Shown here: piece by piece, positions 1-8,049 of the stretch
Position numbering within the stretch: position 1 is the stretch's first letter
Layout: every line of letters begins with the position of its first letter
NCBI GenBank assembly: GCA_023264815.1
Contig: JAHFUZ010000007.1
Coordinates: 94,146-158,145 of the forward strand
Source: Arthrobacter sp.
Lineage (GTDB): Bacteria; Actinomycetota; Actinomycetes; Actinomycetales; Micrococcaceae
DNA length: 64,000 nt
Reading direction: 5' to 3'
Made by a program: the position numbers and the translations under genes
The notes under the pieces: model-generated
Database searches by the model: none
What the model was told of the DNA's origin: nothing
Seen by the model: only the letters and a program-made list of their open reading frames with translations

Positions 1-1110
1 AGCCACCTGGACCAGGGCACTGTCGGCGTATTTGGCCCGAAGGTCCGTCAGCGATTGTTCCGCGCTGGCAATCTTGGCATCGGCCTCGTGTGCTCCGGCA
101 CTGACGGCAGCCAGGGCCTGCGGGGCGTTTTTCTCCAGCTCGCGAAGGGAATCGAAATCGGCTTTCTGCTCCTGAAGGGACCCGAGGGCCGCCTCGGAGC
201 GGCGGATGATCTCGCCGTACCAGCTGCGCTGCTGTTCCTCCGTGTCCGGGATGTGGTCATCGAGCTGTTGCTGGAGCTTGAAGGACTCGGTCATGTGGGC
301 CTTGGCTTCGGCCAGGGCCCTGGTGAAGTTGCCCACGGCTGCGTCGCCATACTGTGCCTGGGCGAACCCAAGTTCCTGTTCGCTGGACTTGATGGCGTCG
401 TCGGCTTCGATGATGAGGGAGCCGCTCCTGCGGCGGAGTTCCTCGATGCTGAGCGAAGCCAGGGGATCGAGTTCCGCTCCTTGGGGGCCGTAGCTGGCAC
501 TGGATGCCAGGGCTGCCTTCTTCCGCTTGTTCCGGAAGTAGAGGTACGCGCCCGCACCGCCGGCGGCGACCACACCCGCACCAACAAGAACAGAGGCACC
601 CGCTCCGTCTCCTGGAACGGTTCCGCTGCCGCCGCCGGCGGCATCGCCAATCGCGGCTGCGGCGTCAACGGCTGCCTGTGCCCAGTCTCCGGCACGGAGC
701 TGTGGATCCACTGCGCTCGACAGGATCTTGTCTCGCTGTGCGTTGGTGATCTTGCTGTTGGCGGGCTTGCTGAGCTGGTACTTTCTGGACTCGGTGGCAA
801 CCGCCAGAACGAGGGCGTTCTGACCCAACTTTGCGTTAGTTGCCACTTTGGCGGCCCACTCCGCGGGTACGTCAGGATTTGTAAACGTCTTTACGTAGAC
901 CACATGCAGTGTCATGGCGTGGTCTGTGCCCAGCTTCTTGATGGCGGATTCGACTTCTGCTTTGTCACCGCCCAGGACGCCCGCGGAATCGACGATCTTC
1001 GTCACGGGGTCGAGGGTGACCGGATCCTCTGCCCAGGCCGCAGCGGCGGGCGCCGCCAGAAGCCCGGTCAGGCCGATCACGGCGAGGATACGTTTGAACT
1101 TTGACCGCAT
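1..1110 (-). CDS. TPM-domain membrane protein (3' end outside window)
   Basis: The minus-strand frame is open from the ATG at 1110 to the window edge, about 370 codons, so the C-terminus is missing. It begins with a signal peptide (MRSKFKRILAVIGLTGLLA, then an Ala-rich cleavage region near residue 25). A TPM/DUF477-type domain follows (about residues 30-150), with the usual opening 'VTKIVDSAGVLG'. A Gly/Ala-rich transmembrane helix lies near residues 180-195, followed by a basic RNKRKK stop-transfer and a long, charged, probably coiled-coil region with heptad-like Glu/Gln/Leu. TPM proteins are exported or membrane-anchored; some have phosphatase activity or help photosystem repair, and the role in actinobacteria is not settled. 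The start is supported by an AAGGG-type ribosome site just upstream and a promoter at 1224-1252. Confidence 0.8.
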   Translation of the reverse strand, partial: MRSKFKRILAVIGLTGLLAAPAAAAWAEDPVTLDPVTKIVDSAGVLGGDKAEVESAIKKLGTDHAMTLHVVYVKTFTNPDVPAEWAAKVATNAKLGQNALVLAVATESRKYQLSKPANSKITNAQRDKILSSAVDPQLRAGDWAQAAVDAAAAIGDAAGGGSGTVPGDGAGASVLVGAGVVAAGGAGAYLYFRNKRKKAALASSASYGPQGAELDPLASLSIEELRRRSGSLIIEADDAIKSSEQELGFAQAQYGDAAVGNFTRALAEAKAHMTESFKLQQQLDDHIPDTEEQQRSWYGEIIRRSEAALGSLQEQKADFDSLRELEKNAPQALAAVSAGAHEADAKIASAEQSLTDLRAKYADSALVQVA

Positions 1111-1223
1111 GTGCAACCCTTCAGCACGCCTGACACTGATTCGGGACGAATCAGTCGTCTCAGAATGCAGCAGCGCCCCCACGCGTGGTGTAAAGCCGCA
1201 GGTCGCTGTGGCAATTCATCTTG

Positions 1224-1252
1224 ATTCTATGGTGCACCCATTGGGGCGTCCA
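1224..1252 (-). promoter_or_regulatory. Promoter for the TPM-domain gene
   Basis: Minus-strand -35 TGGACG (1252-1247) is separated by exactly 17 nt from -10 TAGAAT (1229-1224). This would give a leader of about 105 nt before the ATG at 1110. Read by eye; no transcript data. Confidence 0.5.
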
Positions 1253-1397
1253 CACGGGCGAATATGCCACCAGCGAAACCCCATTTGCGGGCGGCGCGGC
1301 ATGGAATCCCCGCTCTCAGGAACCTCCCAGCCAACGTTCGCCCCAGTTCCAGTCAGACGGTACATAGTTAATGCAGACGAGGATGAAAGGAAGTCCC

Positions 1398-3023
1398 ATG
1401 ACTGAGAACCCAACACCGGGTGCAGCACCTGAGAACCGGAAGCCGGACGAAGACCGGAACCCGGCCCAGGCCGCCGCGGAGGCCCGCAGCGATGCTGGCG
1501 GTCACTCCAATCCGACCGAGCGGCTGGACCGCTCCGGGGCACCAGAAAATCCAACCCAGCAGCTGCCCGGCGCCCCCCGCCCGGTCTATCCTCCCCGCGA
1601 GCCCTTCTACGCGCAGCCGGCCCAGAGCCAGAATTCCCAGAGCCAGAATTCCCAGAACCAGCACGCCCAGAACCATCACCAGTACGGGCAGGCAGGCGCC
1701 GCCCCCCAGGAGGCCCGCCACGGAGCGCACTCGGCGCTGCCCGGCGGCTACACCGGCCCGTACAACGCGTCCCAGTACAACGCGTCCCAGTACAACGATG
1801 CCTCCAACGCCCCGCGGCGGAAGGCCTCGTTCGGCGTCGGAACCCTGGTAGCCAGCATCCTCGCCGCCGGCCTGGTTGGCGGTGGCGTGGCAACCGTCGG
1901 CTCCGGCAACCTCTTCAACAACGGTTCCGCGTCAGCGGTCAGTACCGGCAGCCAGCCAGGAACGGTCATCGTCAACAACAAGGACGATGTCAACGCCATC
2001 ACAGCTGCCGCCCTGAAAGCCACGCCCAGCGTGGTGACCATCAGCGCTTCCAGCGGCAGCGCAGGCGGGACAGGCTCAGGCATTGTCCTTGACGGCGAGG
2101 GACACATCCTGACCAACACCCACGTGGTGACCCTGGATGGCCAGACCGCCAACGCGGCACTGGAAGTCCGCACCAGCTCGGGCAAGGTCCTCAAAGCCAC
2201 CCTCGTGGGCACCGACCCGCTCTCTGACCTCGCGGTCATCAAGGTGGATGACATGTCCGGGCTCACTCCCGCCACGCTCGGCGATTCGGGGAAGCTCAAC
2301 GTCGGGGACACCGCCATCGCCATCGGCTCCCCGCTGGGCCTGACGGGCACGGTGACGGACGGCATCGTGTCCACCCTGAACAGGACCATCAGCGTCGCGT
2401 CCTCGGCTGCGCCCAAGGACGGTGACGAGTCCCAGGACGGTAACGGCGGCTTCAAGTTCGCGCCCCCAGGCGGCCAACAGGGCCAGAGCACCGCGGGCCA
2501 GGGGTCCATCTCCATCAACGTGATCCAGACTGATGCCGCCATCAACCCCGGCAACTCCGGTGGCGCACTGGTTAATTCCAAGGGTGAGATCATCGGCGTC
2601 AACGTGGCCATCGCCTCCGCCGGATCCGATTCCTCATCCTCCTCCAGCGGCAACATCGGCGTGGGCTTCAGCATCCCCATCAACCATGCCAAGCGCGTGG
2701 CGCAGGAGATCATTGATACCGGTAAGGCATCCCACGGCCAACTGGGCGTCAGCGTAAGGGACAAGTCGTCCGGCACCTCCTCCAGCAGCTTCTCGGTGGG
2801 TGCGGACGTGGCCACGGTCGAGGCCAATTCGGCTGCTGCCAAGGCCGGCATCAAAGTGGGCGACGTCATCACCCGGTTCAACGACCTGGCGATCAGCGAG
2901 CCCAACCAGCTGACCGCGGCCGTCCGCGAGCAGGCCGGCGGCTCCACCGTCAAAATCACGGTCCAGCGCAACGGACAGGAACAGACCTTCGACGTCACGC
3001 TGGGCACCGCAGCCGACCAGTAA
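1398..3023 (+). CDS. S1C (HtrA/DegP-like) membrane-anchored serine protease with PDZ domain
   Basis: The protein has 541 residues. The N-terminal ~140 residues are cytoplasmic, low-complexity and rich in Pro/Gln/Asn. One transmembrane helix follows (VGTLVASILAAGLVGGG), then a trypsin-like domain with the full triad: His in NTHVV, Asp in DPLSDLAV and Ser in NPGNSGGAL. A C-terminal PDZ domain contains 'AAAKAGIKVGDVITRFND'. These proteases degrade or chaperone misfolded proteins on the outer face of the membrane. The ATG at 1398 is preferred over the in-frame ATG at 1371 because AAAGGAAG lies 4 nt upstream of it. The disordered N-terminus contains two in-frame 15-bp tandem repeats, so its length may vary between strains. 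A strong hairpin follows the stop codon. Confidence 0.93.
   Translation: MTENPTPGAAPENRKPDEDRNPAQAAAEARSDAGGHSNPTERLDRSGAPENPTQQLPGAPRPVYPPREPFYAQPAQSQNSQSQNSQNQHAQNHHQYGQAGAAPQEARHGAHSALPGGYTGPYNASQYNASQYNDASNAPRRKASFGVGTLVASILAAGLVGGGVATVGSGNLFNNGSASAVSTGSQPGTVIVNNKDDVNAITAAALKATPSVVTISASSGSAGGTGSGIVLDGEGHILTNTHVVTLDGQTANAALEVRTSSGKVLKATLVGTDPLSDLAVIKVDDMSGLTPATLGDSGKLNVGDTAIAIGSPLGLTGTVTDGIVSTLNRTISVASSAAPKDGDESQDGNGGFKFAPPGGQQGQSTAGQGSISINVIQTDAAINPGNSGGALVNSKGEIIGVNVAIASAGSDSSSSSSGNIGVGFSIPINHAKRVAQEIIDTGKASHGQLGVSVRDKSSGTSSSSFSVGADVATVEANSAAAKAGIKVGDVITRFNDLAISEPNQLTAAVREQAGGSTVKITVQRNGQEQTFDVTLGTAADQ
1621..1680 (+). repeat. 15-bp tandem repeat inside the S1C protease gene
   Basis: Two perfect copies of CCCAGAGCCAGAATT (1621-1635, 1636-1650) are followed by two degenerate copies (1651-1665, 1666-1680). 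They encode a Ser/Gln/Asn-rich stretch of the cytoplasmic tail. The unit is a multiple of three, so slippage would preserve the frame. Confidence 0.85.
1761..1805 (+). repeat. Second 15-bp tandem repeat in the same gene
   Basis: Two perfect copies of TACAACGCGTCCCAG (1761-1775, 1776-1790) and one degenerate copy (1791-1805) encode YNASQ repeats just before the transmembrane helix. Confidence 0.85.
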
Positions 3024-3037
3024 CGGCTCCGGCAGGA

Positions 3038-3089
3038 AACGAACGACGGCGGCGCCTCCCCACTCAAATGGGCGCCGCCGTCGTTCGTT
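3038..3089 (+). terminator. Terminator after the S1C protease
   Basis: A perfect 19-bp stem (3038-3056 pairing with 3071-3089) has a 14-nt loop and starts 14 nt after the stop codon. There is no long T-tract, only TTCGTTCTCC at the end, as is common in high-GC genomes. Confidence 0.8.
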
Positions 3090-3266
3090 CTCCACTGACT
3101 CGGCGGCAGCCAAATGCCGTGACACAGGCGTTAACGGGACGGCAACAGAATGCGGCTATATGGTTAGCTAGGATCTACCCGTACCCCGGGCGTTCCCCGG
3201 CCATGGCCGCATCCGGCTGGCTGTCCACAAGCATGGAAGGCTGCTGTAAATACAGTGGAAGAGACA

Positions 3267-4058
3267 TTGAAGATCATCGTCCTGGTCAAGCATGTACCGG
3301 ACGCCCAATTCGACCGGCACCTCAGCGGCGAGGGCTACACCACGGACCGCGACGAAAGCATCCTTTCGGAGCTTGACGAATATGCGCTGGAAGCAGCCCT
3401 GCAGTTGGCCGAGGCCCGCGGCGGCGCCAAGGCAGGCAACCAGGTCATTGCGCTGAGCATGGGCCCGTCCGGCGCTGTCAACGCGGTCAAGAAGTCACTC
3501 CAGATGGGCGCCACCGAAGGCGTGCACCTCACGGATGCAGCCCTGGCCGGTTCGGATGCCGCCGCCACGTCGCTGGCGCTCGCCGCCGCCATCCGCCATA
3601 TCGGCGCCGTGGACCTCGTCCTCACCGGCATGGCCTCCACCGACGGCGAAACGTCCCTGGTCCCGGCGCAGCTCGCCGAGCGTCTGGGCCTTCCGCAGGT
3701 CACCTTCGCGTCCTCCCTGACGGTCGACGGCGGACGGCTCACCGCCCGCCGCGACGCGGACACCTTCTCGGAAACCGTGGAAGCCTCCCTGCCGGCGGTG
3801 GTTTCCGTGACGGACCAGATCAACGAGCCGCGCTACCCCAACTTCAAGGGCATTATTGCGGCCAAGCGCAAGAGCATCAGCACGCTGTCGCTGGCGGACA
3901 TCGGCGTTGACCCCGCCCACGTGGGCCATGCCGGTTCCTGGACCACGGTGACGTCCGCTGCCGAACGTCCGCCGCGCACCGCCGGCACCATCATCACCGA
4001 CGAAGGCGACGCCGGCATCAAGCTCGTCGACTTCCTGGCCGCCCAGAAGCTGCTCTAA
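3267..4058 (+). CDS. etfB: Electron transfer flavoprotein, beta subunit
   Basis: The protein has 263 residues and the family opening MKIIVLVKHVPD. The internal segment 'DLVLTGMASTDGETSLVPAQ' (about residues 115-135) matches the EtfB nucleotide-binding and anchor region. The C-terminal part contains the recognition-loop segment 'NEPRYPNFKGIIAAKRK'. EtfB binds AMP, forms a heterodimer with EtfA and passes electrons from acyl-CoA dehydrogenases to the quinone pool. I choose the TTG at 3267 over the GTG at 3255: GGAAGAG sits 3 nt upstream of it, and the protein then begins with the canonical residues. It is followed 14 nt later by etfA. Confidence 0.93.
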   Translation: MKIIVLVKHVPDAQFDRHLSGEGYTTDRDESILSELDEYALEAALQLAEARGGAKAGNQVIALSMGPSGAVNAVKKSLQMGATEGVHLTDAALAGSDAAATSLALAAAIRHIGAVDLVLTGMASTDGETSLVPAQLAERLGLPQVTFASSLTVDGGRLTARRDADTFSETVEASLPAVVSVTDQINEPRYPNFKGIIAAKRKSISTLSLADIGVDPAHVGHAGSWTTVTSAAERPPRTAGTIITDEGDAGIKLVDFLAAQKLL

Positions 4059-4072
4059 GAGGGATCACAGAC

Positions 4073-5026
4073 ATGGCTAACGTACTTGTATTCATTGACA
4101 ACCCCGGAGACGCCCTGAAGAAGGGCAGCCTGGAACTGCTGACCGTGGCCCGCGGCCTGGGCGAAACCGCCGTGGCCGTCAACGGCACCCTGACCGGCGG
4201 CGTCTCGGCCACCTTGGCCGAATATGGCGTCAGCGCCATCTTCCAGCCCTCCGCTGCAGACCTGGATGACTACCTTGTGGCGCCCAAGGCTGCCTACCTC
4301 GCGGCCGCCGCCGGCGCCGCCGGTGCGGGCACCGTGCTGCTTGACAACTCACCCGAAGGCAAGGAAATCGCGGCACGGCTTGGCATCAGGCTTAACGCCG
4401 GCGTCATCACCGATGTTGTGGCGGTCGACGCCGACGGCACGGCACACAAGTCTGTCCTGGCGGGGTCCTACACCACAGCCGCCAAGGCCACGACGCCCAT
4501 CTCCGTGCTGACCCTCAAAGCCAACAGTGTCACCCCCGAGCCGGCACCGGCTGCCACAGCGCCGCAAACGTCCACTATCGACGTCCCGGCGGAAGGCATC
4601 GCGGCAGCTGCCCGCATCACCTCCCGGGAGCAGAAGGTGGCCAGCGGCCGCCCGGACCTCACCGACGCCCGGATTGTCGTGGCCGGCGGCCGCGGTGTTG
4701 ACGGCGACTTCGGACCGGTGGAGCAGCTTGCCGACGCCCTGGGTGCCGCCGTGGGCGCCTCCCGTGCTGCCACCGACGCCGGCTGGATCAGCCACGACGC
4801 CCAGGTGGGCCAGACGGGCAAGACCGTATCCCCGCAGCTCTACATTTCCGCGGGCATCTCCGGCGCCATCCAGCAGAAAGCCGGCATGCAGACGGCCAAG
4901 GTCATCGTTGCCGTTAACAAGGATGCCGAGTCACCCGTCTTCGAAATCGCCGATTTCGGCATCATCGGCGACCTCTTCGACGTTCTGCCGCAGGCCACCG
5001 AAGAGATCAAGAAGCGCAAAGGCTGA
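4073..5026 (+). CDS. etfA: Electron transfer flavoprotein, alpha subunit
   Basis: The protein has 317 residues. The N-terminal domain (1-150) has the alpha/beta fold seen in family openings such as MANVLVFIDNP. The C-terminal FAD domain carries the conserved 'ARIVVAGGRGVDG' (about residues 200-212), 'QVGQTGKTVSPQLYISAGISG' and 'KVIVAVNKDAESPVFEIADFGIIGD'. These are the FAD pyrophosphate- and flavin-binding signatures. It pairs with EtfB upstream (14-nt gap, GAGGG before the ATG) and is followed 2 nt later by a PIG-L family gene, suggesting one transcript. Confidence 0.94.
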   Translation: MANVLVFIDNPGDALKKGSLELLTVARGLGETAVAVNGTLTGGVSATLAEYGVSAIFQPSAADLDDYLVAPKAAYLAAAAGAAGAGTVLLDNSPEGKEIAARLGIRLNAGVITDVVAVDADGTAHKSVLAGSYTTAAKATTPISVLTLKANSVTPEPAPAATAPQTSTIDVPAEGIAAAARITSREQKVASGRPDLTDARIVVAGGRGVDGDFGPVEQLADALGAAVGASRAATDAGWISHDAQVGQTGKTVSPQLYISAGISGAIQQKAGMQTAKVIVAVNKDAESPVFEIADFGIIGDLFDVLPQATEEIKKRKG

Positions 5027-5028
5027 TT

Positions 5029-5808
5029 GTGGCTGAATCCATTGCCTCGGCACAGAGCCCGTTCAACCCGGACACCCACCGGGTTGGGCGGGTGCTCTGT
5101 TTTGCCGCCCACCCGGACGACATCGATTTCGCTGCCGCAGGCACCATCGCCGCCTGGACAGCCGCAGGCGTCGAGGTCAGCTACTGCATCATGACAGACG
5201 GCGATGCCGGCGGGTTCGACCCAGCGCACCGGGCCGAGATCATCGCCATGCGGGCAGCCGAGCAACGCCGGGCGGCCGAACTGGTGGGTGTCACCAAGAT
5301 CCATTACCTGCACGAGCGGGACGGTTACCTTGAGCCGACGCACGAGGTGATGAAAGGCGTGGTGCAGCTGATCCGCGAAGTCCGTCCCGACGTCGTGCTT
5401 GCCATGCATCCGGAGCGGAACTGGAACCGTATCCAGAAGAGCCACCCGGACCATTTGGCGGTGGGGGAGGCCGTGACCAGGGCTGTGTATCCCGCCGTGG
5501 AGAACCCTTTCGCCTATCCGGAGTTGGCCGAGGCCGGACTGGCCGCCTACAAACTGCCCTGGCTGTGGCTCTACGCCGGGCCCGATGAGCGGGAAAACCA
5601 TTTTGTGGACGTCACGGACCACGTTGACACCAAGCTCAAGGCCATCCACGTCCATGTCAGCCAGCATCCCGACGTCGGCGCCATGGAGGCAGTGGTCCGC
5701 AGCGGAATGCAGGCGAACGCTCGGCGGGGCGGCCTGCCCGAGGGCCGAAGTGCCGAAGCATTCCACGTGGTGGCCGTCAACGGTCCGGGGACCATCGCGG
5801 GGTTCTAG
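5029..5808 (+). CDS. PIG-L family (LmbE-type) zinc deacetylase
   Basis: The protein has 259 residues. The N-terminal zinc motif AHPDD (about residues 27-31) and the downstream 'KSHPDHLAVGEAV' histidines are the metal ligands of the PIG-L/LmbE fold. This family contains N-acetylglucosaminyl deacetylases, including MshB of mycothiol synthesis and Mca, the mycothiol-conjugate amidase. Which substrate this one uses cannot be read from the sequence. The GTG start lies 2 nt after the etfA stop, so it is probably translated with the etf genes. The stop is followed by a shared hairpin facing the anti-sigma gene. Confidence 0.85.
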   Translation: MAESIASAQSPFNPDTHRVGRVLCFAAHPDDIDFAAAGTIAAWTAAGVEVSYCIMTDGDAGGFDPAHRAEIIAMRAAEQRRAAELVGVTKIHYLHERDGYLEPTHEVMKGVVQLIREVRPDVVLAMHPERNWNRIQKSHPDHLAVGEAVTRAVYPAVENPFAYPELAEAGLAAYKLPWLWLYAGPDERENHFVDVTDHVDTKLKAIHVHVSQHPDVGAMEAVVRSGMQANARRGGLPEGRSAEAFHVVAVNGPGTIAGF

Positions 5809-5824
5809 GGGGTCTGGACAAGAT

Positions 5825-5838
5825 CCGCAGTAATGCGG
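5825..5838. terminator. Hairpin between convergent PIG-L and anti-sigma genes
   Basis: A CCGCA/TGCGG stem with a GTAA loop sits inside a longer imperfect stem formed by GGGGGTCTGGAC (about 5809) and GTTCAGGCCCCC (about 5843). It fills the 35-nt gap between two converging stops and could serve both directions. Confidence 0.5.
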
Positions 5839-5843
5839 AGTGT

Positions 5844-6722
5844 TCAGGCCCCCAGCGGCGCGGCTGCCACCGGTGCGGAGGTCGGGGTGGCGGATCCACC
5901 CACCGGCTCCACGGTGATGCCCAGGGATGCTGCCGTGGCGATACCCTTCACGACTGCCGGCTTGGACAGGGCTGCTTCGTCCATCAGGCCCTGCGAAACG
6001 GGCGCCGAGCCATCCTTCGGGATCAGCCACATCTGGTAGACCTTGCCGGCTGGCGGCGCGGGCACGCCGTTCATCCTGACCACCAGGGCGTCCCTGGAAG
6101 ACGAAATCAGCACCGTTGCCGTTCCGCCGGCGGCCACGGGGACCGAGGCTTCACGGACGTCCTGGGCGCGGACTACCTGGTTGAGCGGATCGTTTTGGTC
6201 GGCGACGTAACTTCCGACGGCGACACCGCCGAGGGCGATAACCGCGGCGGCCGCCGCAGCGGCGAGCCAGCGGCGGGCGCTGCCGGGCCGGCGTCGTGCA
6301 TCCATGCCCCGTTGTTCTCGGCGAAGCCGGGCCGCGGAAAGCTCGTCCGTGGGCTCTGCCTGAGGTTGTTCGGCGGGCAGCACTGCCGCGGGTACCGCCG
6401 CTCCGGCGGCCGGCAGCTGCGCGAGGGAAGGCAGCTGTGCGACGATGCGATCGAACAGGTCCGCGGGCGGTTCCTCCTGCGCCGTGAATGACACGGCCAG
6501 GGTTTCCCTCGCCTGGCGGACGCGCGTCAGGAAGGTGTCACGCTCGGCCTCCGGGGCGGCGGAGATGTAGCGGTCGATGGCTGCGCGTTCGTCGTTGCTG
6601 ACCGCGTCCAAGGCATACAGCTCGGCAAGGTCCACTGCCCGCCCGGAATCAAGGTCGGCAGCGATCTCCGCACCGAAGGACCCGGGGCGGCGCTCGCCTG
6701 GCTGATTATTCATTTCTGTCAT
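5844..6722 (-). CDS. rskA: Anti-sigma-K factor (RskA-like)
   Basis: The protein has 292 residues. The N-terminal zinc-less anti-sigma domain (about residues 15-100) has the 'DLAELYALDAVSNDERAAIDRYI' pattern typical of RskA. One transmembrane helix follows (WLAAAAAAAVIALGGVAVG, about 170-190), then an extracytoplasmic RskA domain with 'VYQMWLIPKDGSAPVSQGLM'. RskA holds its sigma factor inactive until cleaved by regulated proteolysis. It starts 1 nt after the stop of the sigma gene, a classic coupled pair. A second ATG 9 nt downstream (MNNQ) is an alternative start. Confidence 0.88.
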   Translation of the reverse strand: MTEMNNQPGERRPGSFGAEIAADLDSGRAVDLAELYALDAVSNDERAAIDRYISAAPEAERDTFLTRVRQARETLAVSFTAQEEPPADLFDRIVAQLPSLAQLPAAGAAVPAAVLPAEQPQAEPTDELSAARLRREQRGMDARRRPGSARRWLAAAAAAAVIALGGVAVGSYVADQNDPLNQVVRAQDVREASVPVAAGGTATVLISSSRDALVVRMNGVPAPPAGKVYQMWLIPKDGSAPVSQGLMDEAALSKPAVVKGIATAASLGITVEPVGGSATPTSAPVAAAPLGA

Positions 6723-6723
6723 C

Positions 6724-7332
6724 TCAACTCACCCCCAGACATGTCTTCAATCGGATCAGGCCATCGCGGATGCGGGACTTGATGGTTGGTACAGCCGCAT
6801 TGAGCTTCTCGGCGACTTCGCGGTAGGTGAGGCCGCCGTAGTAGGCGAGCCGCACGGATTCCTGTTGCGTATCGGTCAGCGTTTCCAGGCACCGGACCAC
6901 CGCCTCGGCCTCCAGCCTGCTGTCCACTTCGTCGGAAACGGAGTCGTGGTCCACGTCCTGGCTGCTCGCCCCATACTTGGCTTCGCGGTCGGTTGCGGAC
7001 TGCGAGGAACGGACTTTGTCCACGGCCCGGCGATGCGAAATCGTCATCAGCCACGACAGGGGGCTGCCTGCCTCCGGGTTGAATTTTGCGGCGTTCTGCC
7101 ACACCTGGAGGAAGACCTCCTGGGTGGTGTCTTCGCTGAGTTCGGGATCAATCAGGACGCGGCGGGCCATGCCGAAAACCCTGCGCGAGGTCAGTCGGTA
7201 AAACTCCGCAAACGCTTCCTGGTCGCCACCGGCGATCAGGGCGAGCAGCCCGGCGAGGCGCGTGCTGAGATCCGCCGGTGAGTCCGTGACTGCGGCCGGG
7301 GACTCGAAGTTTGGCGCGTTGGGAGTTTCCAT
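6724..7332 (-). CDS. sigK: ECF RNA polymerase sigma factor, SigK-like
   Basis: The protein has 202 residues. Region 2 contains 'DTTQEVFLQVWQNAAKFNPEAG' and 'SWLMTISHRRAVDKVRSS'. Region 4 contains 'ESVRLAYYGGLTYREVAEKL' and the HTH 'AAVPTIKSRIRDGLIRL'. Gene order (sigma then RskA-type anti-sigma) supports SigK. The frame stays open about 43 codons further upstream, but the start near 7332 is preferred. TATGCT (7346-7341) lies 8 nt before the ATG, which suggests an almost leaderless transcript; the adjacent in-frame GTG at 7335 is also possible. Confidence 0.88.
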   Translation of the reverse strand: METPNAPNFESPAAVTDSPADLSTRLAGLLALIAGGDQEAFAEFYRLTSRRVFGMARRVLIDPELSEDTTQEVFLQVWQNAAKFNPEAGSPLSWLMTISHRRAVDKVRSSQSATDREAKYGASSQDVDHDSVSDEVDSRLEAEAVVRCLETLTDTQQESVRLAYYGGLTYREVAEKLNAAVPTIKSRIRDGLIRLKTCLGVS

Positions 7333-7340
7333 CACTCTCA

Positions 7341-7346
7341 AGCATA
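7341..7346 (-). promoter_or_regulatory. -10 box of the sigK-like gene
   Basis: TATGCT on the minus strand lies 8 nt before the proposed ATG (5 nt before an in-frame GTG), implying a leaderless or nearly leaderless mRNA. No clear -35 was found. Confidence 0.4.
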
Positions 7347-7367
7347 GGCCGCCCAGCGGTGAATCCG

Positions 7368-7390
7368 GGGCAGCCCGGGCCGGGCTGCCC
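7368..7390. repeat. 23-bp palindrome upstream of the sigK-like gene
   Basis: Perfect 10-bp arms GGGCAGCCCG/CGGGCTGCCC (7368-7377 and 7381-7390) surround a 3-nt centre, about 22 nt upstream of the -10 box. It may be a regulator site or the terminator of the upstream trmL transcript. Confidence 0.5.
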
Positions 7391-7538
7391 GCTCCAGCCC
7401 ACGAAGCCGGCAACTCTGCTGTCGCCGGCGCGTGTAACAGTCTCACCCGCCGCTCCTTCATCGCCCTGGACCTGCTGTCAGGAGGGATTCGGAGCCGGTG
7501 CCGGTGCGGATGGGCCGGCTTCGGACCGATCAGGGAAA

Positions 7539-8006
7539 TTACAGCCGGGCCCCAGCGAACCCCTGCTGGCGCCAGGCTTCGTAGACGGCAATGGAGGCCG
7601 CATTGGCCAGGTTCAGCGAACGCAGGGAAGGCAGCATGGGAAGCCGGACAGTGGCGGTGACATGGGGATCGTGCTTGATGGGCTCGGGCAGGCCCACGGA
7701 TTCCTGGCCAAACATCAGCACGTCGCCGGGCTGGTAGGCAATGTCCGCGTAACTTGTCGTGCCGTCGGAGGTGAATGCATAGACGCGCTCCGGCTGCAGC
7801 ACATGCCAGGCATCTTCGATGGTTTTGTGGACGGTCACGACGGCGAGATCGTGGTAGTCGAGGCCCGCCCGCCGGAGCTTGGCGTCAGAAAAGTCAAAGC
7901 CCAACGGCTCCACCAGATGCAGTTCGGCACCGGTGATGGCGGCCAGCCTGATCGCGTTGCCGGTGTTGCCGGGGATTTCGGGGGAGTGGAAGAGGATTCG
8001 GAACAC
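7539..8006 (-). CDS. trmL: tRNA (cytidine(34)-2'-O)-methyltransferase
   Basis: The protein has 155 residues, the usual TrmL length, and is a minimal SPOUT methyltransferase with no extra RNA domain. Family motifs are 'EIPGNTGNAIRLAAITGAEL' (motif 1), 'LMFGQESVGLPEPI' (motif 2) and 'MLPSLRSLNLANAASIAVYE' (motif 3, the SAM-binding knot). It 2'-O-methylates the wobble base of tRNA-Leu isoacceptors. The start is GTG at 8006. It lies 206 nt upstream of sigK, on the same strand. Confidence 0.93.
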   Translation of the reverse strand: MFRILFHSPEIPGNTGNAIRLAAITGAELHLVEPLGFDFSDAKLRRAGLDYHDLAVVTVHKTIEDAWHVLQPERVYAFTSDGTTSYADIAYQPGDVLMFGQESVGLPEPIKHDPHVTATVRLPMLPSLRSLNLANAASIAVYEAWRQQGFAGARL

Positions 8007-8049
8007 CGTCCAATCCTAACCAGTGCGTCCCCGCTCCGGTGCCGGCGGG

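Noticed and set aside
1748..3067. 439-codon minus-strand open frame opposite the S1C protease
   Set aside because: It has no motifs and is opposite a gene with full protease signatures. Long antisense frames are common in this high-GC sequence.
4840..6030. 396-codon minus-strand frame across etfA, PIG-L and the anti-sigma end
   Set aside because: Low-complexity Gly/Pro/Arg translation across three genes with clear motifs; a shadow frame.
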